Shown: positions 1-6,810, counted from the first letter of the stretch. The stretch is DNA of 7,861 nucleotides from JBBRDU01 sp038203615 (GCA_038203615.1 JBBRDU010000121.1:1-7861); one strand, 5' to 3'. Numbers and translations are program-made. Notes: generated from the sequence alone by a model not told the origin.

Positions 1-1
1 G

Positions 2-85
2 TATGAAAAAGCGATTCAGCGATGGGAGAATGAAGGTGGAGAAACTCTTGACGCATTGCCCCCCAATAGCACAGCGATCAACTGA
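2..85 (+). CDS. 3' end of an upstream gene of unknown function (partial)
   Basis: An open frame enters from the left edge and gives 27 residues before a TGA at 83-85. The tail contains RWENEGG and ends LPPNSTAIN. Its stop codon overlaps the GAGGTGA ribosome-binding site of atpD, so this gene is probably translated just before atpD from the same mRNA. I do not recognise the protein. From memory, WENEGG occurs near the end of various short bacterial hypothetical proteins, but this does not give a function. The competing frame from an ATG at 3 runs across the atpD start and looks less natural. The real 5' end lies outside the window. Confidence 0.5.
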   Translation, partial: YEKAIQRWENEGGETLDALPPNSTAIN

Positions 86-94
86 GGTGACACT

Positions 95-1543
95 ATGACC
101 GTCAGCCTATCTAAAGAAGTGAACCAGGGTGAAGTGGTATCAGTCCGTGGCAGTGTGGTCGATGTGCGGTTCGACACACAACTGCCGCCGATCTATACGG
201 TATTGCATGCTGGAGATCAGCAACAAATCGTGATCGAGGTCTTGTCGCAGCTAGATGCCCATCGCGTTCGCGGCATTGCATTAACACCGACTCAAGGATT
301 GGCTCGTGGCATGACGGTGGAAGACACCGGCGGACCGCTGAAAGCTCCGGTCGGGAAGGGAACTCTCTCAAGAATGTTCGACGTCTTTGGGAACGCCATC
401 GACCGCGAGGCGGCCCCGTCCGATGTCGAATGGCGAACGGTCCACCGGGCCCCGCCGGCCTTGGCGCGGCGGTCCACCAAATCCGAAATCTTCGAGACGG
501 GGATCAAGGCGATCGATGTGCTGTTGCCGCTAGAGCGCGGCGGCAAGTCGGGTCTCTTCGGCGGTGCCGGCGTCGGCAAGACGGTGCTGCTCACCGAAAT
601 GATTCACAACATGATCGAGCACCAGAAAGGCGTGAGTATTTTCTGTGGCATTGGCGAACGATGCCGCGAAGGCGAGGAACTCTATAGCGATATGAAGGCG
701 GCGGGCGTACTGCCAAACATGGTGATGGTGTACGGGCAGATGAACGAAGCTCCGGGCGCACGCTTCCGCGTCGGCCACGTGGCACTGACGATGGCCGAGT
801 ATTTCCGCGACGACGAGCATCGCGATGTGTTGCTGCTGATCGACAATATCTTCCGGTTCATCCAGGCCGGCATGGAAGTTTCGGGCCTGATGGGTCAAAT
901 GCCATCGCGCTTGGGCTATCAGCCCACGATGGGAACGGAGCTTTCGGCCTTGGAGGAGCGCATCGCCAACACCGACACCGGCGCCATCACATCCATCCAG
1001 GCGGTATATGTGCCTGCGGACGATCTAACCGATCCCGCCGCGGTCCACACCTTCTCGCATCTCTCAACATCCATCGTGCTTTCGCGCAAGCGGGCGAGTC
1101 AGGGTCTCTACCCGGCCATCGATCTCCTCCAGTCCAACTCTAAAATGGCGACACCCGGCATCGTCGGTGAACGGCATTATCTCCTGGCGCAAGAAATCAG
1201 GCACACGCTTGCGCAGTATGAGGATCTGAAGGACATCATCGCAATGCTCGGTCTCGAACAGTTGGCGCCTGGGGAACGCAATGTCGTCGCCCGGGCCCGG
1301 CGACTGGAACGTTTTCTCACCCAGCCGTTTTTTGCGACCGAACAGTTTAGCGGCATTCAGGGAAAAATGGTCGGTCTTAAGGACTCTCTCGACGGCTGCG
1401 AGCGGATCCTTCGCGATGAATTCAAAGATTACCCGGAAAGCGCGCTGTACATGATCGGAGCGATTGACGAAGCCAAAAAGGATGCCGGGCACGACCCAAA
1501 ACCGGAGGTCCAACATGCCGCCGCCAATGCTCCTGACTCTTAA
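95..1543 (+). CDS. atpD: N-type ATPase subunit beta (catalytic)
   Basis: Catalytic subunit of the soluble N1/F1 head; binds and hydrolyses (or makes) ATP at the alpha-beta interface on the cytoplasmic side. Full length at 482 residues. The P-loop GGAGVGKT is at residues 156-163 with Lys162. The general-base glutamate is in GER (Glu188-Arg189), 26 residues after the lysine as in E. coli beta. Walker B is LLLID (Asp250), followed by NIFRFIQAG and the MPSRLGYQPTM stretch. GERCREGEELY, with Cys where common F-type beta has Thr, is typical of the N-type branch. The lever loop known as DELSEED reads EQLAPGE (388-394), so it is much less acidic. GAGGTGA (84-90) precedes the ATG by 4 bases. First gene of the D-C-Q-R-B-E-F-A-G order; its 3' end overlaps atpC by 29 bases. 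Confidence 0.97.
   Translation: MTVSLSKEVNQGEVVSVRGSVVDVRFDTQLPPIYTVLHAGDQQQIVIEVLSQLDAHRVRGIALTPTQGLARGMTVEDTGGPLKAPVGKGTLSRMFDVFGNAIDREAAPSDVEWRTVHRAPPALARRSTKSEIFETGIKAIDVLLPLERGGKSGLFGGAGVGKTVLLTEMIHNMIEHQKGVSIFCGIGERCREGEELYSDMKAAGVLPNMVMVYGQMNEAPGARFRVGHVALTMAEYFRDDEHRDVLLLIDNIFRFIQAGMEVSGLMGQMPSRLGYQPTMGTELSALEERIANTDTGAITSIQAVYVPADDLTDPAAVHTFSHLSTSIVLSRKRASQGLYPAIDLLQSNSKMATPGIVGERHYLLAQEIRHTLAQYEDLKDIIAMLGLEQLAPGERNVVARARRLERFLTQPFFATEQFSGIQGKMVGLKDSLDGCERILRDEFKDYPESALYMIGAIDEAKKDAGHDPKPEVQHAAANAPDS
1504..1509 (+). promoter_or_regulatory. Shine-Dalgarno that fixes the atpC start
   Basis: GGAGGT lies 5 bases before the ATG at 1515, inside the last codons of atpD. An in-frame ATG at 1464 would add 17 polar residues (starting MTKPKRMPG) that no epsilon subunit needs and has no comparable site. 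The ATG at 1527 would be 17 bases away. The start at 1515 is therefore preferred, and translation of atpC is probably coupled to the end of atpD. Confidence 0.75.
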
Positions 1544-1922
1544 GATTCTTCTGCCATCTCGCATTTTCGCTCGGAAAACCGGGGTTTTGCGCATCGTCGC
1601 GGAGGCTCGTGAAGGCTCCTTCGGAATCTTGCCCCATCGTCGCGATTGCGTCGCGGCGCTCGCCCCTGGAATTCTCTTCTACGAGAGCCAAACCGAGGGC
1701 GATATCTATCTGGCCGTCGATGAGGGGGTGCTGATCAAGACCGGTATGGACGTGTCCGTTTCGGTGCGCCACGCAATTGCCGGAACCGAACTTAGTCGGT
1801 TGCATGAATCTGTGTCCCGTGAGTTTCTGAGGCTGGACGAACAGGAACAGAGCGTCCGTTCGGTTATGGAGAAAATGGAGAGCGATTTTGTGCGCCGCGT
1901 AGCGGAGTTTCACCATGAGTGA
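1515..1922 (+). CDS. atpC: N-type ATPase subunit epsilon
   Basis: Central-stalk subunit that joins gamma to the c ring and, in related enzymes, can restrain ATP hydrolysis. The 135-residue product has the normal size. Residues about 5-85 form the beta-sandwich domain, recognised by LKILLPSRIF, GSFGILPHRRDCVAAL and the alternating hydrophobic strands up to DEGVLIKTG. The last 45 residues are predicted helical (from about AGTELSRLHESV to the end) and correspond to the movable C-terminal hairpin. GILPHRRDCVAAL is the N-type version of the GxxGILPxH stretch of ordinary epsilon. The gene overlaps atpD by 29 bases and atpQ by 8 bases, so the three are translationally coupled. Start chosen from the ribosome-binding site at 1504-1509. 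Confidence 0.92.
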   Translation: MPPPMLLTLKILLPSRIFARKTGVLRIVAEAREGSFGILPHRRDCVAALAPGILFYESQTEGDIYLAVDEGVLIKTGMDVSVSVRHAIAGTELSRLHESVSREFLRLDEQEQSVRSVMEKMESDFVRRVAEFHHE

Positions 1923-2223
1923 GAAGTCGGAATTTAGCCGCGAAATCCAGGCGAAGGCGGCACGCAAGATTCGGGCGCGCAAATCCAATCAAGGCGCTTG
2001 GTTTGGCTTGGGCATGCTGGGCCTGATCGGTTGGTCCGTGGTGGTTCCGACGCTTCTTGGCACGGCATTGGGCATCTGGCTGGACAATCGTTACCCGGGT
2101 ACGTATTCCTGGACGCTGACGCTGCTGGTGATTGGTTTAGTGCTTGGCTGTATAAATGCATGGCATTGGGTAGATAAAGAAGACAAGGAAATGCGCGAGG
2201 ACCAGGAGAATACCGATGAATGA
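1915..2223 (+). CDS. atpQ: N-type ATPase accessory membrane protein AtpQ (AtpI/ATPase_gene1 type)
   Basis: Small membrane protein of 102 residues placed between epsilon and AtpR, the diagnostic position for AtpQ. It has a basic cytoplasmic start (KAARKIRARKS, about 13-23), a first hydrophobic segment at about 28-54 (GLGMLGLIGWSVVVPTLLG, then GIWLD), a second at about 64-86, and a strongly acidic tail (DKEDKEMREDQENTDE). The P-T-L-L-G...G-I-W-L-D pattern is that of the AtpI-like ATPase_gene1 family, whose F-type relative helps c-ring assembly or Mg2+ supply. A similar role here is inferred. GGAG (1904-1907) lies 7 bases before the ATG. The start overlaps the atpC stop by 8 bases and the stop overlaps the atpR start in ATGAATGA. 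Confidence 0.88.
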   Translation: MSEKSEFSREIQAKAARKIRARKSNQGAWFGLGMLGLIGWSVVVPTLLGTALGIWLDNRYPGTYSWTLTLLVIGLVLGCINAWHWVDKEDKEMREDQENTDE

Positions 2224-2527
2224 CTCGTTCAATCTGTTTCTGGCGCTGCTTGCGGGCATCCTGCTGGGTGGGATATTCTTCGGAGGCCTTTGGTGGACCG
2301 TTGGCAAATTAGTCTCGTCCAAACAGCCGGCCCTTTGGATCTTCGCCAGCATGTTGCTGCGAACGAGCATTGCCTTGGCTGGGTTCTATCTTGTTGCGCG
2401 CGGTCATTGGGAGAGACTGCTGGTGTGCCTGATTGGATTCATTGCGGCGCGCCTGATCGTAACGCGGTTCACCCGATTGAAGGAGAAGCCGGCCTGGTTG
2501 GAAGAGGCTGCCAGTCATGCACCTTAG
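2216..2527 (+). CDS. atpR: N-type ATPase accessory membrane protein AtpR
   Basis: A 103-residue protein with three hydrophobic segments at about 5-29, 38-61 and 66-84. AtpR is found only with N-type ATPases and no biochemical function is established. Two arginines lie within predicted membrane helices: Arg49 (SMLLRTSIALAG) and Arg79 (FIAARLIVT). Buried basic residues in AtpR have been suggested to meet the carboxylates of the c subunit during rotor assembly; that is inference. AGGAG (2204-2208) precedes the ATG by 7 bases. It overlaps atpQ by 8 bases and atpB by 11 bases, so Q, R and B are tightly coupled. Identification rests mainly on position, size and helix pattern. Confidence 0.87.
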   Translation: MNDSFNLFLALLAGILLGGIFFGGLWWTVGKLVSSKQPALWIFASMLLRTSIALAGFYLVARGHWERLLVCLIGFIAARLIVTRFTRLKEKPAWLEEAASHAP

Positions 2528-3218
2528 CCCAGATCAGATCATTTACTGGCAAGACGGGTTTCTCAAACTCAACGCCACGATCTTGTTCACGTGGGTCCTG
2601 ATGCTTGTGCTGTCCGGAGGCTCAAGATTGATCACGCGCCGCCTGTCCACCGGTCTGAACCGGTCCCGCTGGCAGAACCTGCTCGAGATCATCGTCACGG
2701 GGATTGTCAAACAGATCGAAGAGGTGGGACTGACGCAGCCACGGAAGTATCTGGGCTTTCTGGGCACACTCTTCCTCTTTGTTGGAATGGCCGGCCTCTG
2801 CACGATCATTCCCGGCTACGAGCCGCCCACCGCATCGCTTTCGACCACAGCTTCACTCGCGCTATGCGTATTTGTGGCTGTGCCGTTCTTCGGCATCCAG
2901 GAGCAAGGACTGCGCGATTATCTTGAGTCCTATGCCAAGCCGACAATCATCATGCTGCCCTTCAACATCATCAGCGAGCTGTCGCGCACACTGGCCTTGG
3001 CCGTCCGCCTGTTCGGCAACATGATGAGCGGGACAATGATTATCGGCATCCTGCTGACGATTACGCCTTTCGTCTTTCCGATCATCATGACCTTGCTCGG
3101 CCTGCTGACCGGCACGGTGCAAGCCTATATCTTCGGCATCCTGGCGGCGGTATATATTGCTGCCGCCACGAGGGTGCGTAAACCCAAACCTGAACCACTA
3201 AAGACGGCTCAAGTATGA
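2517..3218 (+). CDS. atpB: N-type ATPase subunit a (ion channel half)
   Basis: Membrane stator subunit that supplies the two ion half-channels against the c ring. The 233 residues contain the expected signatures: PTASLSTTASLA (104-115) before the middle helices, the essential arginine Arg164 in AVRLFGNMMSG, and GTVQAYIFGILAAVY (199-213) with Gln202 in the last helix. Several hydrophobic segments run from residue 20 to 218 and the protein ends in a basic, proline-containing tail. Arg164 corresponds to E. coli aArg210. The product is somewhat shorter than E. coli a, mainly at the N-terminus, as is normal for this family. AGAGG (2503-2507) lies 9 bases before the ATG, which overlaps the end of atpR by 11 bases. 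A 24-base gap separates it from atpE. Confidence 0.96.
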   Translation: MHLSPDQIIYWQDGFLKLNATILFTWVLMLVLSGGSRLITRRLSTGLNRSRWQNLLEIIVTGIVKQIEEVGLTQPRKYLGFLGTLFLFVGMAGLCTIIPGYEPPTASLSTTASLALCVFVAVPFFGIQEQGLRDYLESYAKPTIIMLPFNIISELSRTLALAVRLFGNMMSGTMIIGILLTITPFVFPIIMTLLGLLTGTVQAYIFGILAAVYIAAATRVRKPKPEPLKTAQV

Positions 3219-3228
3219 ATCACGAAAA

Positions 3229-3233
3229 AGGAG
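3229..3233 (+). promoter_or_regulatory. Strong ribosome-binding site of atpE
   Basis: AGGAG within an A-rich stretch, 9 bases before the atpE ATG. The atpB-atpE junction is the longest gap in the operon (24 bases), so unlike its neighbours atpE has its own free initiation region. This fits the need for many c subunits per complex. Confidence 0.7.
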
Positions 3234-3242
3234 AAGACACCT

Positions 3243-3524
3243 ATGGACAGCTTGACTATGATCGCGATGGCGTCGATTGTCATCGCAGGCGTAACGATCA
3301 GTTTGGGTTCAATCGGGCCCGCGCTGGCCGAAGGGCGGGCGGTCGCAACGGCGCTGACCTCGCTTGCGCAGCAGCCCGATGCCTCCGCTACGATTACCCG
3401 GACATTGTTCGTGGGCTTGGCAATGATTGAGTCCATCGCGATCTACTGTTTTGTGGTCTCGATGATTCTCATCTTCGCCAATCCATTCTGGAACTACGCG
3501 ATCGCCCATGGCCCAGGAAAGTAG
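3243..3524 (+). CDS. atpE: N-type ATPase subunit c (rotor ring)
   Basis: Forms the membrane rotor ring; each copy carries one ion per turn. The 93 residues fold as a helical hairpin: helix 1 about 5-40, a polar loop with AQQPDAS (42-48), and helix 2 about 52-80. The ion-binding carboxylate is Glu63 in AMIESIAIY. Aligned without gaps to the Ilyobacter tartaricus Na+ site (Gln32, Glu65, Ser66, Thr67, Tyr70), this protein has Glu30, Glu63, Ser64, Ile65 and Tyr68. It therefore has a second carboxylate in helix 1 and has lost the threonine. The glycine packing motif of helix 1 is weakened to S-x-G-P-A-L-A-E-G, with Ala or Ser at three usual Gly positions, which in other families goes with larger rings. 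Ion specificity cannot be settled by reading alone. Confidence 0.96.
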   Translation: MDSLTMIAMASIVIAGVTISLGSIGPALAEGRAVATALTSLAQQPDASATITRTLFVGLAMIESIAIYCFVVSMILIFANPFWNYAIAHGPGK

Positions 3525-3526
3525 CA

Positions 3527-4315
3527 ATGCTCATCGATTGGTTCACCGTCGTCGCGCAGGCGCTCAACTTCCTGATCCTGGTGTGGTTGATGAAGCGGTA
3601 CCTGTATAAACCCATCCTTCACGCCATTGATGAACGGGAGAAGCGGGTCGCCGACGAGCTGGCGAACGCCGACAGCAAGAAGGCCGAAGCACAGGAGGAG
3701 CATGACGAGTTCCAGCGTAAGAATACGGAGTTCGACCAGAAACGCGCCGCGTTGCTGAGCAAAGCGACGTCCGAGGCTGAGACCGAGCGCCAGCGACTCC
3801 TTGAGGAAGCGCGAAAAGCCGCCGCCGACCTGAGCGCGAAACATCAGCAAGCCTTGAAGAGCGAAGAGCGTAGCCTTCATCAGGCCATCGCCCGCCGCAC
3901 ACAACAGGAAGTCTTCGCCATCACTCGAAAAGCGCTGGCCGATCTTGCCACAGCGAGCCTCGAAGAACGCATGGGCGAAGTCTTTACCCGCCGCTTGCGA
4001 GAGATGAATGAGAAGGCGAAAGAGGATCTCGGTGAGGCGCTAAAAGCGGCCTCTGAACCAGCGATCGTGCGCAGTACTTTCGACATGCCGGCGGACCAGC
4101 GCGCGGCCGTACAGAATGCGCTCAACGAAACCTTCTCGGCTGATATCCGCATCCGGTTCGAGACCGCCCCTGATCAGATCAGCGGCATTGAACTCTCGAC
4201 AAACGGGCAAAAGGTGGCCTGGAGCATCGGCGACTATCTGGCTTCCCTCGAAAAGAGCGTCAACGAGCTTCTGAAAGTGAAGGAGAAGCCGGAGGCCAAT
4301 GAACATGGATCCTGA
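3527..4315 (+). CDS. atpF: N-type ATPase subunit b with delta-like C-terminal domain
   Basis: Peripheral stalk subunit. The N-terminus is typical of b: one membrane helix (about 4-24, VVAQALNFLILVWLMKRY) followed by LYKPILHAIDEREKRV. Residues about 30-160 are a long, charged coiled coil. At 262 residues it is about 100 longer than E. coli b (156). The extra part, about 165-245, resembles the C-terminal half of delta: a hydrophobic strand (IVRSTFDMP, from 180), a helix, a strand (IRIRFETAPD), then DQISGIELSTNGQKVAWS (216-233) and a terminal helix YLASLEKSV. This follows the delta pattern D-x-x-hydrophobic-x-G-I/V, then a strand, Ser, then L-x-x-L. With no delta gene in the operon, this domain probably does delta's job. 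Overlaps atpA by 11 bases; follows atpE by 2 bases. Confidence 0.93.
   Translation: MLIDWFTVVAQALNFLILVWLMKRYLYKPILHAIDEREKRVADELANADSKKAEAQEEHDEFQRKNTEFDQKRAALLSKATSEAETERQRLLEEARKAAADLSAKHQQALKSEERSLHQAIARRTQQEVFAITRKALADLATASLEERMGEVFTRRLREMNEKAKEDLGEALKAASEPAIVRSTFDMPADQRAAVQNALNETFSADIRIRFETAPDQISGIELSTNGQKVAWSIGDYLASLEKSVNELLKVKEKPEANEHGS
4291..4295 (+). promoter_or_regulatory. Shine-Dalgarno that bears on the atpA start
   Basis: GGAGG inside the end of atpF. It is 9 bases before the ATG at 4305 but only 3 bases before the ATG at 4299. The two candidates differ by two residues (Met-Asn). Spacing favours 4305; the upstream AGGAG at 4281-4285 could serve 4299 only with a long 13-base gap. 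Confidence 0.6.
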
Positions 4316-5891
4316 GAGCCTTCAGAACGACTTCGACAGCGCGTTTGCTTCAATCAGCAAGGTACGCGAAGCATTCCAGCCCCAACTGACGCCCCGCGAG
4401 GTGGGCACGATCACGAGTGTCGCAACCGGCATCGCCAAGGTATCCGGCTTGCCGGGTGTGGGTTTCGATGAACTGGTGAGTTTTCCCGGCGACGTGCTTG
4501 GCATTGCGTTCAACGTGGACGCACACGAAATCGGCGTCGTTCTGCTTGGCGAATACTGGCATCTCCACGCGGGAAACGAAGTCCAACGCACGGGTCGGGT
4601 CATGGACGTGCCGGTGGGCGATGGCTTGCTGGGACGCGTCATCGACCCGCTCGGCCGTCCGCTCGACGGCAAAGGGCCGGTAGTCTCCAGCCAGCGCCTG
4701 CCGGTGGAACGACCCGCCGCGCCGATCATGGCACGCGCACCGGTGACGGTGCCGTTGCAGACCGGGCTGAAAGTCATCGATGCTCTCATCCCCGTTGGGC
4801 GCGGCCAGCGCGAACTGATTCTAGGCGACCGCCAGACCGGCAAGACCGCCATCGCGATAGACACCATCCTCAACCAGCGCGACCAAAATGTCCTCTGCGT
4901 CTACTGCGCGATCGGCCAGCGCGCCTCCGCCGTTGCCAAGGCCGTGGCGACGCTGCGGGAAAAGGGAGGTATGGAGTACACCGTGATCGTCGTGACCGAG
5001 GGCAATCAACCGCCCGGCCTCGCCTACATCGCTCCCTACGCCGCGACCAGCATCGCGGAGGCGTTTATGGAAGCCGGCCGGGATGTGCTGATCGTTTATG
5101 ACGACCTCACTCACCACGCCCGCGCCTACCGCGAGCTCTCGCTCTTGCTGCGCCGCCCTCCGGGTCGCGAGGCGTTTCCGGGCGACATCTTCTATATCCA
5201 CTCCCGGCTGCTGGAGCGTTCGACACATCTGCGAAAAGAACTCGGCGGGGGCTCGCTGACGGCTCTGCCAATCATCGAAACGGAAGCCCAGGATATTTCC
5301 GCCTACATTCCCACCAATCTGATTTCAATCACCGATGGGCAGATCTACCTTTCGCCTTCGCTATTCGAATTGGGTGTGCTGCCGGCGATCGATGTCGGAA
5401 GGTCCGTTTCGCGGGTTGGCGGAAAGGCCCAGCGAGTGGCCTACCGGGCCGTCGCGGGTAACCTTAAGCTGTCCTACGCGCAGTTTGAGGAACTTGAAAG
5501 CTTTTCCCGCTTCGGAGCTCGCCTGGATGAAAGCACTCGCAAGAGCATCGACCATGGACAGCGAATTCGCGCGTGTCTGAAGCAGCCGGAGTTCGATCCA
5601 GTGTCCGTTCCAGATCAGATCGCTCTACTGCTGGCGTTGACCGGAGGACTCTTTGATCGGGTGCCTCTTGACCAAATGACCGCCGCCGAAGCTGCGCTTC
5701 GTAAGGCCGGATCGGAGCTCCCGGCCGAAGTGCGCGGGCGATTGAATACCGCCGATAAATTGAGTGACGAGGATCGCAAGACGATCCTCGAAATTGCCAG
5801 TAAAACGCTGGCGGGGTTCGCCACCGAACCGGATCGCGAATCCCTGACGGAGCCGAAAGCGGCGCCTCCGTCAGGACCGAAAGACGCGTAA
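4305..5891 (+). CDS. atpA: N-type ATPase subunit alpha
   Basis: Non-catalytic nucleotide-binding subunit that alternates with beta in the head. 528 residues from the ATG at 4305 (530 if the ATG at 4299 is used). Visible signatures are the N-terminal barrel with VGTITSVATGIAKVSGLPG, the P-loop GDRQTGKT (174-181), IGQRAS in place of the catalytic GER of beta, the Walker B strand VLIVYDD followed by LTHHARAYRELSLLLRRPPGREAFPGD, and Arg370 in GRSVSRVGG, which corresponds to the arginine finger that completes the catalytic site on beta. The last 40 residues are charged and variable, longer than in many alpha chains. It follows atpF with overlap and leaves one base before atpG. Confidence 0.96.
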   Translation: MDPESLQNDFDSAFASISKVREAFQPQLTPREVGTITSVATGIAKVSGLPGVGFDELVSFPGDVLGIAFNVDAHEIGVVLLGEYWHLHAGNEVQRTGRVMDVPVGDGLLGRVIDPLGRPLDGKGPVVSSQRLPVERPAAPIMARAPVTVPLQTGLKVIDALIPVGRGQRELILGDRQTGKTAIAIDTILNQRDQNVLCVYCAIGQRASAVAKAVATLREKGGMEYTVIVVTEGNQPPGLAYIAPYAATSIAEAFMEAGRDVLIVYDDLTHHARAYRELSLLLRRPPGREAFPGDIFYIHSRLLERSTHLRKELGGGSLTALPIIETEAQDISAYIPTNLISITDGQIYLSPSLFELGVLPAIDVGRSVSRVGGKAQRVAYRAVAGNLKLSYAQFEELESFSRFGARLDESTRKSIDHGQRIRACLKQPEFDPVSVPDQIALLLALTGGLFDRVPLDQMTAAEAALRKAGSELPAEVRGRLNTADKLSDEDRKTILEIASKTLAGFATEPDRESLTEPKAAPPSGPKDA

Positions 5892-5892
5892 C

Positions 5893-6792
5893 ATGAGCGA
5901 CACCACGGCCAGCCTCCGCCGCAAGATCGGCAGCGCCAATGACCTCCAATCCGTTGTCCGCACCATGAAAGCCGTGGCCGCCTCGAGTATCGGCCAATAC
6001 CAGGAAGCGGTTCGGGCACTCGGCGAGTACGATCGCAATGTGGAACTGGGATTGGGAGTTTGCTTCCGCGCGATGGACTCTGCACGGCCAATCACAGGAA
6101 AGCCAGGGCGACCGGATACCGGCGTGATCGGCGCGGTCGTGTTCGGATCCGACCAGGGTCTGGTTGGCCGGTTTAACGATTTGGTGGCCGACTATGCGGT
6201 TAAGACTTTGGAGACCATGCCAGGAAAACCACAAGTCTGGGCGGTCGGCGAGCGCGCTCATGCGCGCTTGAAAGACGAGGGGCTGCCCATGGCGGGTCTC
6301 TTCGCCGTGCCGACTGCCGTCATGGCCGTCACCGCGTTGGTCGGCCAAATCGTCGTGGACTGCGAGGCGCGACACAGTAAAGGCGAAATCACCGAACTGC
6401 ACCTTTTCTACAACCGCTCTCTGTCCGGAGCGGCCTACGAACCCGTCACCCAGCGCCTGCTTCCGCTGGACGAAGACTGGTGGCGTCGGCTGGTCCAACT
6501 TCCCTGGCCAACGGGAAACTTGCCAGAGGTCATAGGTGCCGAGATTCCGACCTTGCGGGCGCTCATCCGCGGCTATCTGTTTGTCTCGCTGTTTCGGGCC
6601 TGTGCCGAATCCCTCGCGAGCGAGAACGCCAGCCGCCTCGCCTCAATGCAACGCGCTGAAAAAAACATTGACGAATCGCTGGAAGAACTCAACCGGACCT
6701 TCCATCGTTTGCGCCAGAACCGCATTGACGAGGAGCTATTCGACGTAATCTCCGGCTTCGAAGCGCTGAGGGTGGAAAAACATGGCGGCTGA
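5893..6792 (+). CDS. atpG: N-type ATPase subunit gamma (central rotor shaft)
   Basis: Rotor shaft inside the alpha-beta hexamer. The 299 residues have the two conserved end helices of gamma. The N-terminal one reads LRRKIGSANDLQSVVRTMKAVAAS (positions 8-31 in part), matching the usual R-x-R-I...T-x-K-x-T-x-A-M-K-M-V-A-A-S pattern with fewer lysines. The C-terminal one contains ESLASENASRLASMQRAEKN, then LNRTFHRLRQNRIDEELFDVISG, matching E-x-x-S-E-x-x-A-R-x-x-A-M and N-x-x-R-Q-x-x-I-T-x-E-L, with Asp for the usual Thr. The middle Rossmann-like domain contains VIGAVVFGSDQGLVGRFN. The ATG comes one base after the atpA stop and has no strong ribosome-binding site, so initiation probably depends on coupling to atpA. 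Last intact gene of the operon. Confidence 0.94.
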   Translation: MSDTTASLRRKIGSANDLQSVVRTMKAVAASSIGQYQEAVRALGEYDRNVELGLGVCFRAMDSARPITGKPGRPDTGVIGAVVFGSDQGLVGRFNDLVADYAVKTLETMPGKPQVWAVGERAHARLKDEGLPMAGLFAVPTAVMAVTALVGQIVVDCEARHSKGEITELHLFYNRSLSGAAYEPVTQRLLPLDEDWWRRLVQLPWPTGNLPEVIGAEIPTLRALIRGYLFVSLFRACAESLASENASRLASMQRAEKNIDESLEELNRTFHRLRQNRIDEELFDVISGFEALRVEKHGG

Positions 6793-6800
6793 CTGAAGAA

Positions 6801-6804
6801 AGGA
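6801..6804 (+). promoter_or_regulatory. Ribosome-binding site in front of the PPK2 remnant
   Basis: AGGA, within GAAAGGA, is 6 bases before the ATG at 6811 and only 8 bases after the atpG stop. It indicates that the truncated frame behind it was once a properly translated last gene of the operon. Confidence 0.5.
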
Positions 6805-6810
6805 CGACAA

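Noticed and set aside
3..98. 31-codon leader peptide from the ATG at 3
   Set aside because: It would overlap the atpD start and has no visible ribosome-binding site; the frame at 2-85 has a more protein-like sequence and a stop placed for coupling.
3215..3430. 71-codon plus-strand frame starting in an ATGA overlap with the atpB stop
   Set aside because: The overlap looks like translational coupling, but the frame runs through atpE out of phase and gives a Gly/Arg/Ala-rich sequence with no membrane helices, while the atpE frame is unmistakable.
2478..4292. 15-base repeat TGAAGGAGAAGCCGG at 2478-2492 and 4278-4292
   Set aside because: Both copies encode Lys-Glu-Lys-Pro in charged tails of atpR and atpF near ribosome-binding-like sequence; chance or similar codon use is enough.
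5464..6498. 344-codon open frame on the minus strand across atpA and atpG
   Set aside because: It lies antisense to two clearly recognised genes, its translation has no familiar motif, and long shadow frames are common opposite GC-rich genes.
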